Assembly: GCA_003427395.1 (NCBI GenBank)
Contig: BFEA01000534.1
Coordinates: forward strand, 1,036,150 to 1,087,422
Direction: 5' to 3'
Length of the DNA: 51,273 nucleotides
From: Chara braunii
Taxonomy: Eukaryota; Streptophyta; Charophyceae; Charales; Characeae
Below, one piece after another: positions 1 through 9,490 of the stretch. The notes under the pieces were generated by a model. That model saw nothing but the letters and a program-made list of their open reading frames with translations. It was not told where the DNA came from and ran no database searches. Made by a program: the position numbers and the translations under genes. Within the stretch, counting starts at the first letter, position 1, and each line of letters opens with the position of its first letter.

Positions 1-1630
1 ATCAGCTGGTAATCTCTTGCTATCTCCGTCCGGTGTCCTTCTTGCAGCTCTCCTCCCTGCTGGCAATTTTCAGACCATCTTACCTCCGCCACCCATCCTT
101 TTCTTTCCCCTCCCAACCAATCCTGACTGAATCGGGAGATGATCCTGTTGATGTCAGACCAGGAATTCATTTGGTCGAGTTTGTCTCTGGCCTCCTTCCA
201 CTGGGCAGCAATTTCATGTTGTACTAATAGGCGTAACTGTTCTATGACTTCTCCTTCTTCAACCCCTGCCCCTTCCAATTCCAAAATGCAACGTTTCCAC
301 CATATGACCCACAGGACCGCCCGCCTGCCCAAATGAAACATGTTCTCCTCGAATGTGTTTTCCCGAATCGGGGGGTAATGACCTAGTAATATAGCCCTCC
401 ACTCCCATGGCCATTCTGCACCGGGGACAATGTGTCGCCAGATCCTGTCCCAATTCCTCCAAAGCAAAACCGAAGCCGAGCATTGGAGGAAGATGTGTTC
501 GATTGTTTCGGCCCTTTTCCTCCCCGGGTAACCCCTGAGACAGCTATGGCACCAGGGTAACGCCCGACCTTGCTGCTCCAGCCGAGTGTGATCTATCAAC
601 CAGTTGTTTGTTGGCAGGCATTGGTGCGCTATTTGCCACTGCAGGGCCGATATCTTAGCGGGTCTGTTCCTAGGTTGAGTGAACCAACCGATCGGCTTGA
701 GCAAGTCTCGGTCCACGTTAAGATGTCGATGCCACCTGTCCTCAACCGTCTCTCGCAGTCTTCGTTTGGGACGGAGCATACGATAGGCTGATTTGGTTTT
801 TAGATTATAAAGTGTTAGTTGTTTTATCGGCCCTTGTCTAGTCGTGGCTCCCTGGGACCAATGTCACTCCTCGGGGTCGAAGGGGAGATCCTCAATCGGG
901 GTTGTTGGGCGGTAGGCACATCGTCCTCTGCCCGTGTACAGAACTCTGATGCGATATATGTTCGTTCTGTCCTTCCAGATAAAGGGGTCCTGGCTGCCCC
1001 GTAGAGTGTCATCCTTTTGGACGGAGAAGAGCTCAATTAGGGCCTGTGTTTGGTCTACAATGTGTATTTGTCCTATCTCCTCCTTGTGGCCGGGCAGGCA
1101 AACCCAGTCTCCTTCTCTCAATTGCGGCCCTTTTCGAAGGGTGCTATACCATTGTAGGGGGAAACTTTCAATGAGTTCGTTTTGCGCCGATTCCGTGAGA
1201 TGGCAGTAGCGTAGCCATGCCCGCATCCTTTCTGGACTCTTCCAGCATCTTGCCTCTATATCCCACAGATCCCCTACCCTGCGAGCACCATGTTTAACCC
1301 AACCTTTCCAAGGGGCATCTGAGCTGCATCTTACCTGGCCCAAGGCATCCGTAATCAGTCGATTCCCAAATAGCGGTTGTCTNAAGNTTNCTTCCCATCG
1401 ATCCGGATTGGGTCGGTCGNGCGGCGGGAGCTTCCTCCATGTGCGAAGTAGGCGCAGCCAATGTGTGCTCGCGGGGTTCCCATTCTTATCTTTCCTTGGA
1501 AGCCTCCAGTATCTGTCTTGTAGCCATACCAGGGGGTCAGTCTCCGGGGGGGCCTCTAGTGCCAGGGCAGCGATTTGCGCCAGAGCCAGGGAGGGGCCAA
1601 GGGGAGGCCGGAGAGAAGATAATGTGCTGT
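1..1630 (-). pseudogene. LINE ORF2 connector and C-terminal zinc-binding domain
   Basis: This continues the same ORF2 in a shifted phase. A reading with aromatic-rich blocks (LVWLQDRYW, RQPLFGNRLITDALG) crosses the N-containing stretch 1383-1420 and runs to a TGA at 866-864. Past that stop the same phase continues into the reverse-transcriptase-associated zinc-binding domain: a W-rich lead-in (ISALQWQIAHQCLPTNKW), then CHSC and ETIEHIFLQC at about 560-480, giving a C-x2-C...E-T-x2-H-x4-C pattern. The tail beyond is Trp/Glu-rich and reaches the window edge without a stop in the part I translated. A shared phase on both sides of the 866 stop argues for one point mutation, not two elements. Confidence 0.88.
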
Positions 1631-2448
1631 AGCCAGCGAAGTGTAACGGTCTGGGATTGAGTGGCCGGGTCCACTATTCCTAGTCCTCCTCTGGTCTTGG
1701 GCTGGATCACTGAGTCCCAGGCTACTCGACTAATTGCGTGGGGGGTATTACTGTCCCCTCTCCAAAGGAAAGCTGCTAGCTGTTGTTTTAGTGACCTAAA
1801 CCCCCCATCGCTCATGGGCCATATGATCGATTTGTACCAAAGGGTGGCCAAAACCACGTTATTAATGACCAGGGCCCGCCCAAATAACGATGTGTGTTTT
1901 TTATTCCATTGTTTTAATTTGGCGTTTGCTGGTCCTGTCAGCCAGTCATCGTTGGTCACCGGCTTCCCTTTTGCTGTAATGAGGGCTCCCAAAACTCTCA
2001 GCGGGTCTTCCAGGGGGAGCCATGTGATGCGCGGGTTTTCAGGAGGCCTTCCTCCTTGCTGGTGCATCCACCATCCTACCNTCTTTTGCCCCCAATTTAT
2101 CGCCATATCGGAGAGCCGACATAACCGGTTCATGAGAGTTTGNATTTCTTCCATGTTACGATCCGTTGCTTCCAACATTATGGTGAGGTCATCAGCAAAA
2201 AGTGAACAGATCGGTACTGCCTCCTCCGGGATGTTCGTGATCTTAATGCGAGAGAGGTTCTTGTTGTGCCTGAGGCTGGCCGGGAGTGCCTCCATTATTA
2301 CCAAGAAAAGATAGGGTGCAATGGGATCCCCTTGTCTTACAGACCTCTGAAGCTCGAAAGGGGGCGCTAACGACCCATGGACCTGCACACAAGTAGTGGC
2401 GTTATGTATTTCCACAGAATCTAAAAGTTTCTCCCGACAATGCCGCTG
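1537..2448 (-). pseudogene. LINE reverse transcriptase segment
   Basis: This segment encodes the catalytic half of a LINE reverse transcriptase, which copies element RNA into DNA at a nicked target. Visible motifs are RQGDPIAPYLF (the family's RQGDPLSP block) at about 2340-2310, the catalytic FADD at about 2200-2190, the block around VLGALITAKG, and later the thumb-type blocks LFGRALVINNVVLATLWY and PKTRGGLGI that recur in plant LINEs. Reading starts without a true ATG because the N-terminal endonuclease and early palm are missing; the first codons seem to begin right after the truncation point. Single N bases at 2091 and 2143 are sequencing ambiguities. The frame leaves this phase near 1600-1630, after which coding similarity continues in the next phase. 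It is not expected to be functional as found. Confidence 0.92.
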
Positions 2449-2450
2449 CC

Positions 2451-2786
2451 ATACCCTTGGTTACCAGACTGACCGGCCTTTCATCATTACTATCATTCAA
2501 CACGTTCAAATCCTGTTATTTTTCGCAATTTAACCCGTCGTTTGTCAACCAGCCGCACATTGCCACACGAAGTCACACAGTGTCGTGCAATACTGGCTAC
2601 GGGAACTAAACCGCTGCAAGTGAGACTTGGTCTGTGGTGTGTTATGTGATCAGGCACTGCGATCTAATCACAGCTCTGGCGACCAAGGCCCAACAGTCCT
2701 AGGTAAAGGTGTTCACTTCCTGTCCACCGGCAAACGAGTATTTTCTTTATTATTATTAATTTTGTTGAGATGTTTATGATCAAGCA
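2451..2786. other. Unassigned interval
   Basis: I see no gene or recognisable repeat here. The interval separates the LINE truncation point from the first minisatellite and may be its pre-insertion flank. Confidence 0.5.
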
Positions 2787-3146
2787 TTGCAGCAACCCCA
2801 TGTTTTATTTGAATAGGGCACTGTGCAAGTTGCAGCCCCGTGTTTTATTTGAATGGGGAACAGTGCAAGTTGCAGCCCCGTGTTTAAATTGAACGTGGGC
2901 AATGTAGAGCTGCACCCCTTTGCTCAATCCGAACAGGGGTCAGGCAGGCTGCACCTTTGTGCAGTATTCGAACAGGGCTTGTGCAAGCTGCATCCTTATG
3001 TTGTATGTGAGCATGGACAACACTAGCTGCACCCCTGTGCAGTACTTGAACGAGGGAGTGTACAGGTTGCACTCCCGTGCAGCACTTGAGCAGGGATAAT
3101 GGAGACTGCACCCATGTTCAATGTATGAATACGGAAGGTGCGTGGG
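2787..3146. repeat. Minisatellite, 39-43 bp unit, nine copies
   Basis: Nine consecutive units begin with C/TTGCA at 2787, 2830, 2870, 2910, 2949, 2988, 3027, 3067 and 3106. The spacing is 39 or 40 bp except for 43 bp in the first unit. The typical unit is CTGCACCCCTGTGCAGTA followed by a TTGAACAGGG-like block. Units differ from each other substantially, so the array is old, yet spacing is nearly rigid. Open frames across it on the minus strand are by-products of the periodicity. Confidence 0.88.
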
Positions 3147-3462
3147 CAGTGCCCCAGCTTTGAAATTGGGCAGGCAATCTAGATGCCATACCTCATCGCA
3201 GTAATACACTCAGACTAGTGGAGATTCTGCAGACTCAGGAAGTTATAACCTCAACAACAACAAACTTGGGGAAGATACAGATTTGGAAGTCTACAAACTC
3301 GACAAATTGCAGATTCAGAAAGCCTCGGTAAAAGACGATACCTGAATATAAGCGGTCCTAGTAAACTGTGAATCGAAGGAACATATTTTTTTTTAGGGAT
3401 CAGACGGATTGCGGGATTCAAAGCAAATTTTGGTCAATCATCAGATTACTCGTAACAACTTT
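3147..3462. other. Unassigned interval
   Basis: No gene is seen. Parts (3210-3340) have recurrent CAGA/CTACAAACTC-like words that could be a very decayed continuation of the flanking 40-bp repeats. Confidence 0.4.
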
Positions 3463-3918
3463 GGGGTTCGTTCGACACTCCTTGGGGCGTCCTCGGACCC
3501 GAAGGAAGTTTCCTTGGGGGATTTCAAGGAAATTCCGCCATCGTTCCACCTGTCCTCGGGGACGTCGCCCGAGGACATTTCCTTCGAACGATATCAGACA
3601 AGAAAAAAGAAAAGAAAAAAAAAAGCAAATGTGTTTGAGGCCTTCAGCCAATAGGGTGCCGCCACGATCCAGATTCTCGGTTGTAACGTCTCTCTACCCA
3701 TGTGCCCGCTCCTCTCCGTGAAACGCGGATTCCTTTTGCCCAAGGGACCTCGTGAGGTCCCATGGGCAAAAGGAAAAAATGGTTGGGGAATCCTCAGAGC
3801 CCAAGGAATTTCCTTCGGAGTGTTTTCACTTTCTTTTTTCCGACTGCATCCCCGAGGATAGGTGGAACGAACAATTCCTCGGGGACTTTACGCGCCCGAT
3901 GAGTGTCGAACGAACCCC
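3463..3918. mobile_element. MITE-like element with 18-bp perfect TIRs
   Basis: A 456-bp element is bounded by GGGGTTCGTTCGACACTC on the left and its exact reverse complement on the right. The flanks give CTTT before and TTTA after, so a TTT target duplication is possible but is weak evidence. Internal inverted blocks around CCTCGGGG and a repeated palindromic GGAA-TTTCC word add further self-complementarity. At about 3730-3775 there is a near-perfect hairpin with 22-bp arms, one mismatch and a 2-bp loop. There is no coding capacity. The class is a non-autonomous DNA transposon; I cannot assign the superfamily from the TIR alone. Confidence 0.85.
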
Positions 3919-4776
3919 TTTATCAGAATAGTGTTAGTGCGGTTCTCTGCAAGACTTTCAGCTCAGCCCTCATACCAAGTTTCAATACAGACTTCGGTGA
4001 TGTTTTGGGTATGAATCTTTGTGAGTCTCAATATGTTTTCATATCAGTTCCTGGTACAGTTCAATGAGAACTCAGCATACATCAGAAAATTTTCAAATTA
4101 TTTCAATGTACGAAAAAATTCACTGCGGTCTACCACAAATTGTCATATTTGTTTTGGGTCAAATTGCAACAAAATTCTAAAGTAATTTCACGTAATATTT
4201 CTGGTAGACTTCACAGCAGTTTCGGAGTCAGTTCTCAGTTCAGTTTCCGCAGAGCTCAATCCAGACTAAATGTACTCTGTTCAGTTTCATAAGTTTTAGT
4301 TTGGATTCTTTGAACTTGGTTCAGTTTCAACCAGTTGATTTCAATCTTAAAATTCAGATATAAGTGAGGTTTCTAGTTGAAGTTTCAATTCAGTTTTCAG
4401 TACAGTATCAGTGAATTCATCGCAGTTTCAATGAGCTCTGTTTTGGTGGACTTAATCTCTGCAAACTCAATTCAGTCTCAGTAAGTTCAGTGAAATCAAT
4501 TTCACATTTCCAAGTTCAATTCAGTCTGCAGTATGCTCGGTTCAGCCTTCACGAATTCAGTTTCATCTCAGCATGTTCAGTTCAGTTTTGATTTCATACC
4601 TGAGTGCAACTTTCAGGGAAAACTTCTATTCAGTTCTCAGTTCAATTTTCAATTCAGTTCTTAGTTCAATTTCAGCGAATTCAATTCAGTCTTATTTTTT
4701 GTGAGTTCAATCTCAGTGAACTCAATCATTGAGCTAAGTTTAAACTCTGTGACCACGATTTATTCTCAGCAGATTG
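3919..4776. repeat. Degenerate TTCAGTTTCA-rich repeat tract
   Basis: The tract is saturated with TTCAGT and TTCAAT words. The better preserved occurrences of TCAGTTTC fall at 4240, 4281 and 4321, again about 40 bp apart, but elsewhere spacing is irregular. It joins directly to the regular 40-bp array that follows. There is no coding capacity. Confidence 0.65.
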
Positions 4777-5136
4777 CACCCTCAACGAATGCAATCAAGT
4801 CACAGCGAAAAATTTCGGTGACAAAAGCAACAATGCTGGTTACAACGGGAAGTTTTGGTGACAGCTGCAACAACACTGATCACAGTGGGAAGTTCTAATT
4901 ACAGCAGCGGCAGCACTGATCACAGCGAGAAGTCTCGGTGACAACAATGACAGTGTTGGCCATAGCGGGAGGGCCCGGTCGTAGCAATGGCGATGCTGGT
5001 CACAACATTTAATCCCGGTGACAACAACAATAGTGCAGGTCATAGGGGGTTCTTTTGGTGACAGCAGCAACAGTTTATGTTACAGCAAGTACTCCTGGTG
5101 ACATCGGTGCTCAGCGAGAGACATCAGATGATAAGA
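4777..5136. repeat. Minisatellite with exact 40-bp period
   Basis: The phase marker (GGTGACA or its variants) occurs at 4817, 4857, 4897, 4937, 4977, 5017, 5057 and 5097, and a weaker unit sits at 4777. Spacing is exactly 40 bp with no indels, although the units are strongly diverged (GTGACARCARCAAYARTGCT followed by a GGTCACAGCGGGAAGT-like block). Substitution without length change over nine units is notable. The frames across it are spurious. Confidence 0.88.
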
Positions 5137-6130
5137 GAGCAACTTTGAAATTAGCAAGTATTTGAGTATTGCCGACTCAAGGCGAGACCTTCTTGAGCAC
5201 CATAGGTATATTGAGAAGAGCAAACTCGGTACTTCAGTACAGTCATCAGCTATAGGCTGCAGCAGGCTTTTTTTCAAGTACAGTTCATCGTCATGCAGAC
5301 TCGCGCAAGGATCCCTTGACATCATATTAACCATTGTCTGATCTCTTCAAAACGATATCATCAGCAGAGGGAAAAGAGAGAGTTGAGTATACAGACAATT
5401 GTTTTATGATTTGTCCGTATGTTTGTCGCCTTGATGTGATAAAGAGTTTTCCTCTTCTCTCAAATGATCTTGTTGATCTTATAGTGTCGAGTTGATCTTG
5501 CGTCCTGCCTTTTGATCTTTTCTCAGTCATTGTCTGTCTATGTCATAATTTTGTATCATAAATAGCAGTTTCGGTATGCATGCATTCAAATTGATTTTTT
5601 GTTTTTCTTATTGCATGATTGCATATGTTGTTTCGAACCAATTCAATTGAAGGTTCCTAAGACCAGGAACCGACGTAAACCGTAATCGAAGGATCTCGCT
5701 TGAAGCCGGACGCATAGAAAAGGAAGGGACTCACATTATTTATTATTTACTACAAAATTCATCAAATATTACGTGACAGTCTGTTGTCTCTCCAGTGACC
5801 ATAAATGGCATAACTAGTGAAAAACTAACCAGGTCGGACGTTTAGGACCCCCCTAACCGTCCGGGGTTGTCCGATTCGACAATTGGTCGGACGTCCTTTC
5901 CGGACACTTTGTCCGAAACCCAAACGCTAAAAAAAAAAAATCCCGAAAACAATTATGTTATGCAGGAAAATAAACTGAACAAATGTTGTCTTGGGGTTAC
6001 ATCGAAATTTTATCAAATTTGAAACAAAAAATAAAATTGAAAACACCCCCAATTGTCGCTCACTCAGTGTGTAAGTCAGTCTATCACTTTGTCAACCATT
6101 CTTTCAATTTGCCAGTCAATTATTGCAATT
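5137..6130. other. Non-coding interval with a GTCCGA palindrome cluster
   Basis: No gene is seen. At 5832-5905 there are several GGTCGGACGT and GTCCGGAC-type self-complementary words in about 75 bp, suggesting a hairpin-rich repeat end, but I could not find both boundaries of an element. Confidence 0.4.
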
Positions 6131-6347
6131 ATGTGTGTGCTTGGTGTGTGTGTGTGTGCGTGTGTGTGTGTGTGTGTGTGTGGCTGTCTTTATGTGTTTG
6201 TGTGTGTAGACAATGCATCTGTGTGTGTGTATGTGTAGACGAGTGTGCGTTGTTAAGGTACCCAAAATTCTTTCTTTCCGTGCGAGTAGATAGTGTGTGT
6301 GTATGTGTGCTCACGTGTGTGTCACTCTGTGTTTGTGTGTGGATAGA

Positions 6348-6397
<50 letters not shown>
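6131..6397. repeat. Compound (GT)n microsatellite
   Basis: Two long GT tracts (6131-6183 and 6349-6397) flank imperfect GT-rich sequence with AGAC/AGAT interruptions. The Cys-Val and Thr-His frames on the two strands are artefacts of the repeat. Confidence 0.95.
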
Positions 6398-6400
<3 letters not shown>

Positions 6401-7186
6401 AGATTTTCCCCACAACAGCCTATATTCAACCCAGATGAATAGATTCTGAATCAAAGCAGTCTGTGACATTTTGTCTTATTGGAGTGAATGAGAGCATTTG
6501 AGATAAGACAATGAGATAAGACATTGACGGTCCAACATATTAAGGCAATTTTGAAATTAGACAGTTTTTTGGTTATCCTCGGGGTACCATTTCTGTTGTT
6601 CTTGCAACTTCCCTTTTATTGTGTCTCTTATTTACAAGGCTGCCTATGTTGATTGTGGGTGAGCGGCAGCTGCCCACATCCCCCTGTGCCTTCACGGCCC
6701 ATTTGCACGTTATTTCAGGAGGCAAAGTAAAAAGGAAGGTATGCTCTTGTGCATTTCTCTTCAGACATTCATACTCATGTTCATTTCACTTTAAATCTTC
6801 AACTTATACAGTCTTTGTGTCCATCCTTCATCTTCATATTTCCGTTCATTTCATTTTTTGTCTTCATATCGTCTGTTCTCTTAACGATGTGCATTCGTAT
6901 GCATCTGTTAGTAACACAAAGGGGGTAGAGGGGAGGGTGGAGGGAAAGGGATAGAAGGCAGAGTTCTATAGGAGTACGGGGCAAGGGAGGTGGCCGCAAA
7001 AGGAAGGAAAGAAATATGTTAAGGGTAGGATAGAATATGACATGGGAAGGGCAAGAGAGAGGTGTATGACGAGCTTCACAAAACTCTAAATATGCACCGC
7101 TGGAACAGACTACTTTAGAATGGTACAAGGTTGCAATTTTTTTTTTATTTTTTTTTTGAGGAGCATTTAATGCATATGGCAAGTGG
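6398..7186. other. Non-coding interval with purine-rich block
   Basis: No gene is recognised. About 6915-7060 is G/A-rich (GGGGGTAGAGGGGAGGGTGG type), followed by a T-rich run at 7137-7158. Confidence 0.5.
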
Positions 7187-7592
7187 CCACCCCTACAGAC
7201 CGGACAGAACTACCATTTCGTCAAAATGGACATTTTTTATTTTTTGAATGAAATTGAAACTGAGTTTTTTCAACTTTTTTGATAAAAAACTCGTCTAAAT
7301 TTGCGGCTCCTGAGGGTCCGGCGTTTTAATAACGCTGGAACCCCTGGATGTATCAGGACTAAGCTTAAGACCAGATACATCCAGGGGGGACCGCCTGGAT
7401 TATGTGGTCTCAAGCTAGGTCCAGATGCATACAAGGGGTCCAACATTTTAAAAACGTTGGACTCTTGGGAGCAACAAATTTAGACGATTTTTCGGCCAAA
7501 AAAAGTTGAAAAAACTCAGTTTCAATTTCGTTGAAAAAATAAAAGATGTCCATTTTGACGAAATGACACTTAGAGGGCCGGTTCAGGTGTGG
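7187..7592. mobile_element. Foldback (hairpin) element with ~190-bp arms
   Basis: The interval is almost entirely an inverted repeat. Words such as CATTTCGTCAAAATGGACAT at 7214-7233 recur inverted at 7547-7566, and pairing continues inward through AAATTGAAACTGAGTTTTTT and CGTCTAAATTTG to a GGGTCCGGCG/CGTTGGACTC block close to the centre. The outer arms look about 85-90% identical and the inner arms are more diverged. The centre contains smaller hairpins (GGATGTAT/ATACATCC). No coding capacity was identified. A transcript through it would fold into a long imperfect double strand, as foldback MITEs and MITE-derived small-RNA loci do. Boundaries were set where arm pairing fades (CCACCCCTA / AGGTGTGG). 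Confidence 0.82.
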
Positions 7593-7959
7593 GCTATGAA
7601 AGCACCACATCCAATTTTCACAGTCACAGTTGTTGCATCGAATGACATGGCGCAGACAAATGTCACAGACTACGTAACTCCTACATTTTAGGAACAAAGA
7701 GTCATGTCGACCGCAATTTAAGAGTGTGTGTGTGTGTGTGTGCATGGATGTCGCTGCCACTGGAGCTACTGCATCTGCCGGAGCGGATGGTCCACACCCT
7801 GCGTCAGACGAAGCAGCTGCAGTCACTACATGTGCAGCAATTGTTGACTCCAGCAGCTAGCCCTCCATTTGAACTCCCCAAACAATCCATCCCCCCCCCC
7901 ACGCCACCACCACAACCCGCACACTGTTTCTGATTTTTTTTTCCGTTTTTGCTCAGAAC
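7593..7959. other. Flank with short Cys-rich minus-strand reading
   Basis: No certain gene. A minus-strand reading at about 7720-7590 has closely spaced cysteines (KCRSYVVCDICLRH, then RCNNCDCENW) and enters the foldback arm. A short GT tract (7725-7742) and CA/C-rich sequence follow. I do not recognise a family, and the reading may be chance. Confidence 0.25.
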
Positions 7960-7997
7960 CTGTCTCTTATACACATCTAGATGTGTATAAGAGACAG
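7960..7997. other. Artificial Tn5 mosaic-end junction (library adapter)
   Basis: A perfect 38-bp palindrome is formed by CTGTCTCTTATACACATCT followed by its exact reverse complement. This is the head-to-head 19-bp Tn5 transposase mosaic end left at the circularisation junction of transposase-based mate-pair libraries, not genomic DNA. Its translations give the peptides VSYTHLDVYKRQ and MCIRDR, familiar as adapter contamination in protein databases. Sequence on the two sides may come from different loci. Confidence 0.97.
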
Positions 7998-8155
7998 AGG
8001 GAGGGCAGCCGGAGGGGCGAGCAGGCAAAAAGGCAGGAACACAGGGCACGTGGACAAGTGGGCAGGCAGCACAGCAGGGGCAAGTGGTCAAGTAGGCAAA
8101 TGGGCAAGAGGGCAAGTGGGGACAGCAGCACAAAGGGCAAGAGGATGGGCAGCAG
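7998..8155. repeat. GGGCAAG/GGCAGG-rich low-complexity tract
   Basis: A purine-rich, weakly periodic tract of GGGCAAG, GGCAGGCAG and CAGCAGCA words starts directly at the adapter junction. Frames across it are not credible genes. Confidence 0.6.
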
Positions 8156-8558
8156 CTACCGTCTTCCCGGAAATAGAACGCACAGTCATTATCGGCAATT
8201 TATCGCTGTAATTGGGTTTATCGCTGTACTTGGGTTTATCGCTGTAATTGGGTTTCTAATTTCGGTCTCAGGGATAATAAGCATGCGTTGTATTCAAGGG
8301 AAGACGACGGTAGGCAGCGGGGGCCAGCACTGACAAGGCAGTCCGCACATCCAACAGACTCCTGGGCCAAAGCAGATCATCGCCTACTCACATCACAAGT
8401 AGAACTCGAAAGGTTGAAGATTGTCGCCACCATGATGACACTATCCTACCGTCTTCTCACCCAAATAGAACACACGGCCATTGTTCCCGTATCTAGACTA
8501 GCAGTTGGTCTAAATACAGTTTAAATGACCGTGCGTTCTATTGGGGGCAAAACGGCAG
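8156..8558. mobile_element. Small TIR element with duplicated left end
   Basis: A CTACCGTCTTC...AATAGAACGCACAGTCATT end at 8156-8190 recurs in direct orientation at 8446-8482 and inverted at 8524-8558, with about 28 of 35 positions matching between 8156-8190 and the inverted copy. This can be read as a 403-bp TIR element containing or adjoining a 113-bp one, or as one element with a duplicated left end. There is no coding capacity. Consistent with a MITE; the superfamily is unknown. Confidence 0.65.
8199..8254. repeat. 18-bp tandem repeat, three copies
   Basis: The unit TTATCGCTGTAATTGGGT occurs three times in a row with one substitution, inside the TIR element. GGGTTTA within it resembles a plant telomere word but is not a telomere array. 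Confidence 0.85.
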
Positions 8559-8867
8559 TCAGGGAGTCAATTAGATCAACGTCTGTCATCACTACATTGG
8601 AACACAGGGACACAAAGGCATCCTGAACACAACAGCCGTGCTATAGTGTGGCAGGCACTTCCTAGCGATCGCGCACTGACTATTTGGCACATCTTCAAGG
8701 TGCTTGACTCCGACACTGACGATGTATACACATCGAAAGGCGAGACTGCGCACAAAACACTTAGCCAGAGAGAAAGACAGGAAGTTATACATGCATGTGT
8801 GTCATAGACACAGAGAGAGAGAAGGACGCCGGGGGGAGGAGGGGGGAAGAAGGTAAGAAACCGAAAG

Positions 8868-8871
<4 letters not shown>
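8559..8871. other. Unassigned interval
   Basis: A plus-strand reading of about 88 residues crosses this interval but has no recognisable domain. I do not call a gene. Confidence 0.35.

Positions 8872-8918
<47 letters not shown>
8872..8918. repeat. (GA)n microsatellite
   Basis: A nearly perfect GA dinucleotide run. Confidence 0.97.
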
Positions 8919-8922
<4 letters not shown>

Positions 8923-9169
8923 TAAAGCAGATTTTACCAAGGCTCCTGAAGCACAACGGTGTTGGTCTTCTAGTGTAGTAGGTGAGGCCCAAACCCAGTC
9001 CAGGATCAGTCCAGGGACAAGTGTTTTGAACCAGGTCCCTAGCAATGACTAGGTTGGGTTTACACCACCGAAGGAGAAAAAAAAGAAAAAGAAAAAAAAG
9101 AAAAAAAAAAAAAGTCCAGGGTCAAGTCTTGCAACGAATTTCGTAACCATGATGATTGATCTCCAGCGT

Positions 9170-9197
9170 GTTTTGACTCAGCGTTTTTTTTTTTTGG

Positions 9198-9266
<69 letters not shown>

Positions 9267-9284
9267 TTTTGACTCAGCGTTTTT
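9170..9284. repeat. (GT)n tract bracketed by a 19-bp direct repeat
   Basis: GTTTTGACTCAGCGTTTTT occurs at 9170-9188 and again at 9266-9284, immediately on both sides of a GT run at 9199-9263. This arrangement resembles a target duplication around an insertion or a slippage-driven duplication. Confidence 0.9.
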
Positions 9285-9350
9285 ATTGTTGTCGTCAAGT
9301 CGCTGTTGCTAAATTTGCATTTCTTCATATAACGCAGACCAGAAAGAAAA

Positions 9351-9490
9351 AAGTTGACGACAACAATAAAGAGGGAAATCGAAATTTGAAAAATGAATTT
9401 GTTCATGGAGGGAGGAGAAGAAGTTGACAGCAACAATAAATGGGAAAATTGAAATTTGAAAAATGAATTTGTTCATGGAGGGAGGAAGAA
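9351..9490. repeat. Tandem duplication, 70-bp unit, two copies
   Basis: A unit beginning GTTGACGACAACAATAAA at 9353 repeats at 9423 with few differences and ends in GTTCATGGAGGGAGGA. There is no gene. Confidence 0.9.

Larger units (their letters stand above)
1..2450 (-). mobile_element. 5'-truncated L1-type LINE, ORF2 relic
   Basis: A non-LTR retrotransposon lies on the minus strand and continues past the left edge. It preserves, in order, the reverse transcriptase palm, thumb, a long connector and the C-terminal zinc-binding domain typical of plant LINE ORF2 proteins. The open frame is interrupted by only one apparent frameshift near 1600-1630, one in-frame TGA at 866-864 and a few N bases, so it is a fairly young relic. 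An in-frame TAA at 2463-2461 and loss of similarity upstream suggest 5' truncation near 2450, the usual fate of LINE copies. The endonuclease domain and ORF1 are absent. The 3' UTR and poly(A) tail would lie left of the window. Confidence 0.9.

Noticed and set aside
2787-5136. CRISPR array
   Set aside because: The units are contiguous diverged repeats with no conserved-repeat/unique-spacer alternation, and the DNA is eukaryotic.
5832-5905. Terminal inverted repeats of a further MITE
   Set aside because: The GTCCGA palindromes are too short and I could not find matching distal ends.
6129-6413. Open frames of Cys-Val and Thr-His repeats
   Set aside because: Pure translations of the GT/CA microsatellite on the two strands.
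8199-8254. Interstitial telomere repeat
   Set aside because: GGGTTTA occurs only as part of an 18-bp unit and never as consecutive heptamers.
7804-8333. Open frames of 109 and 154 codons containing VSYTHLDVYKRQ
   Set aside because: They run through the artificial Tn5 junction and are assembly artefacts.
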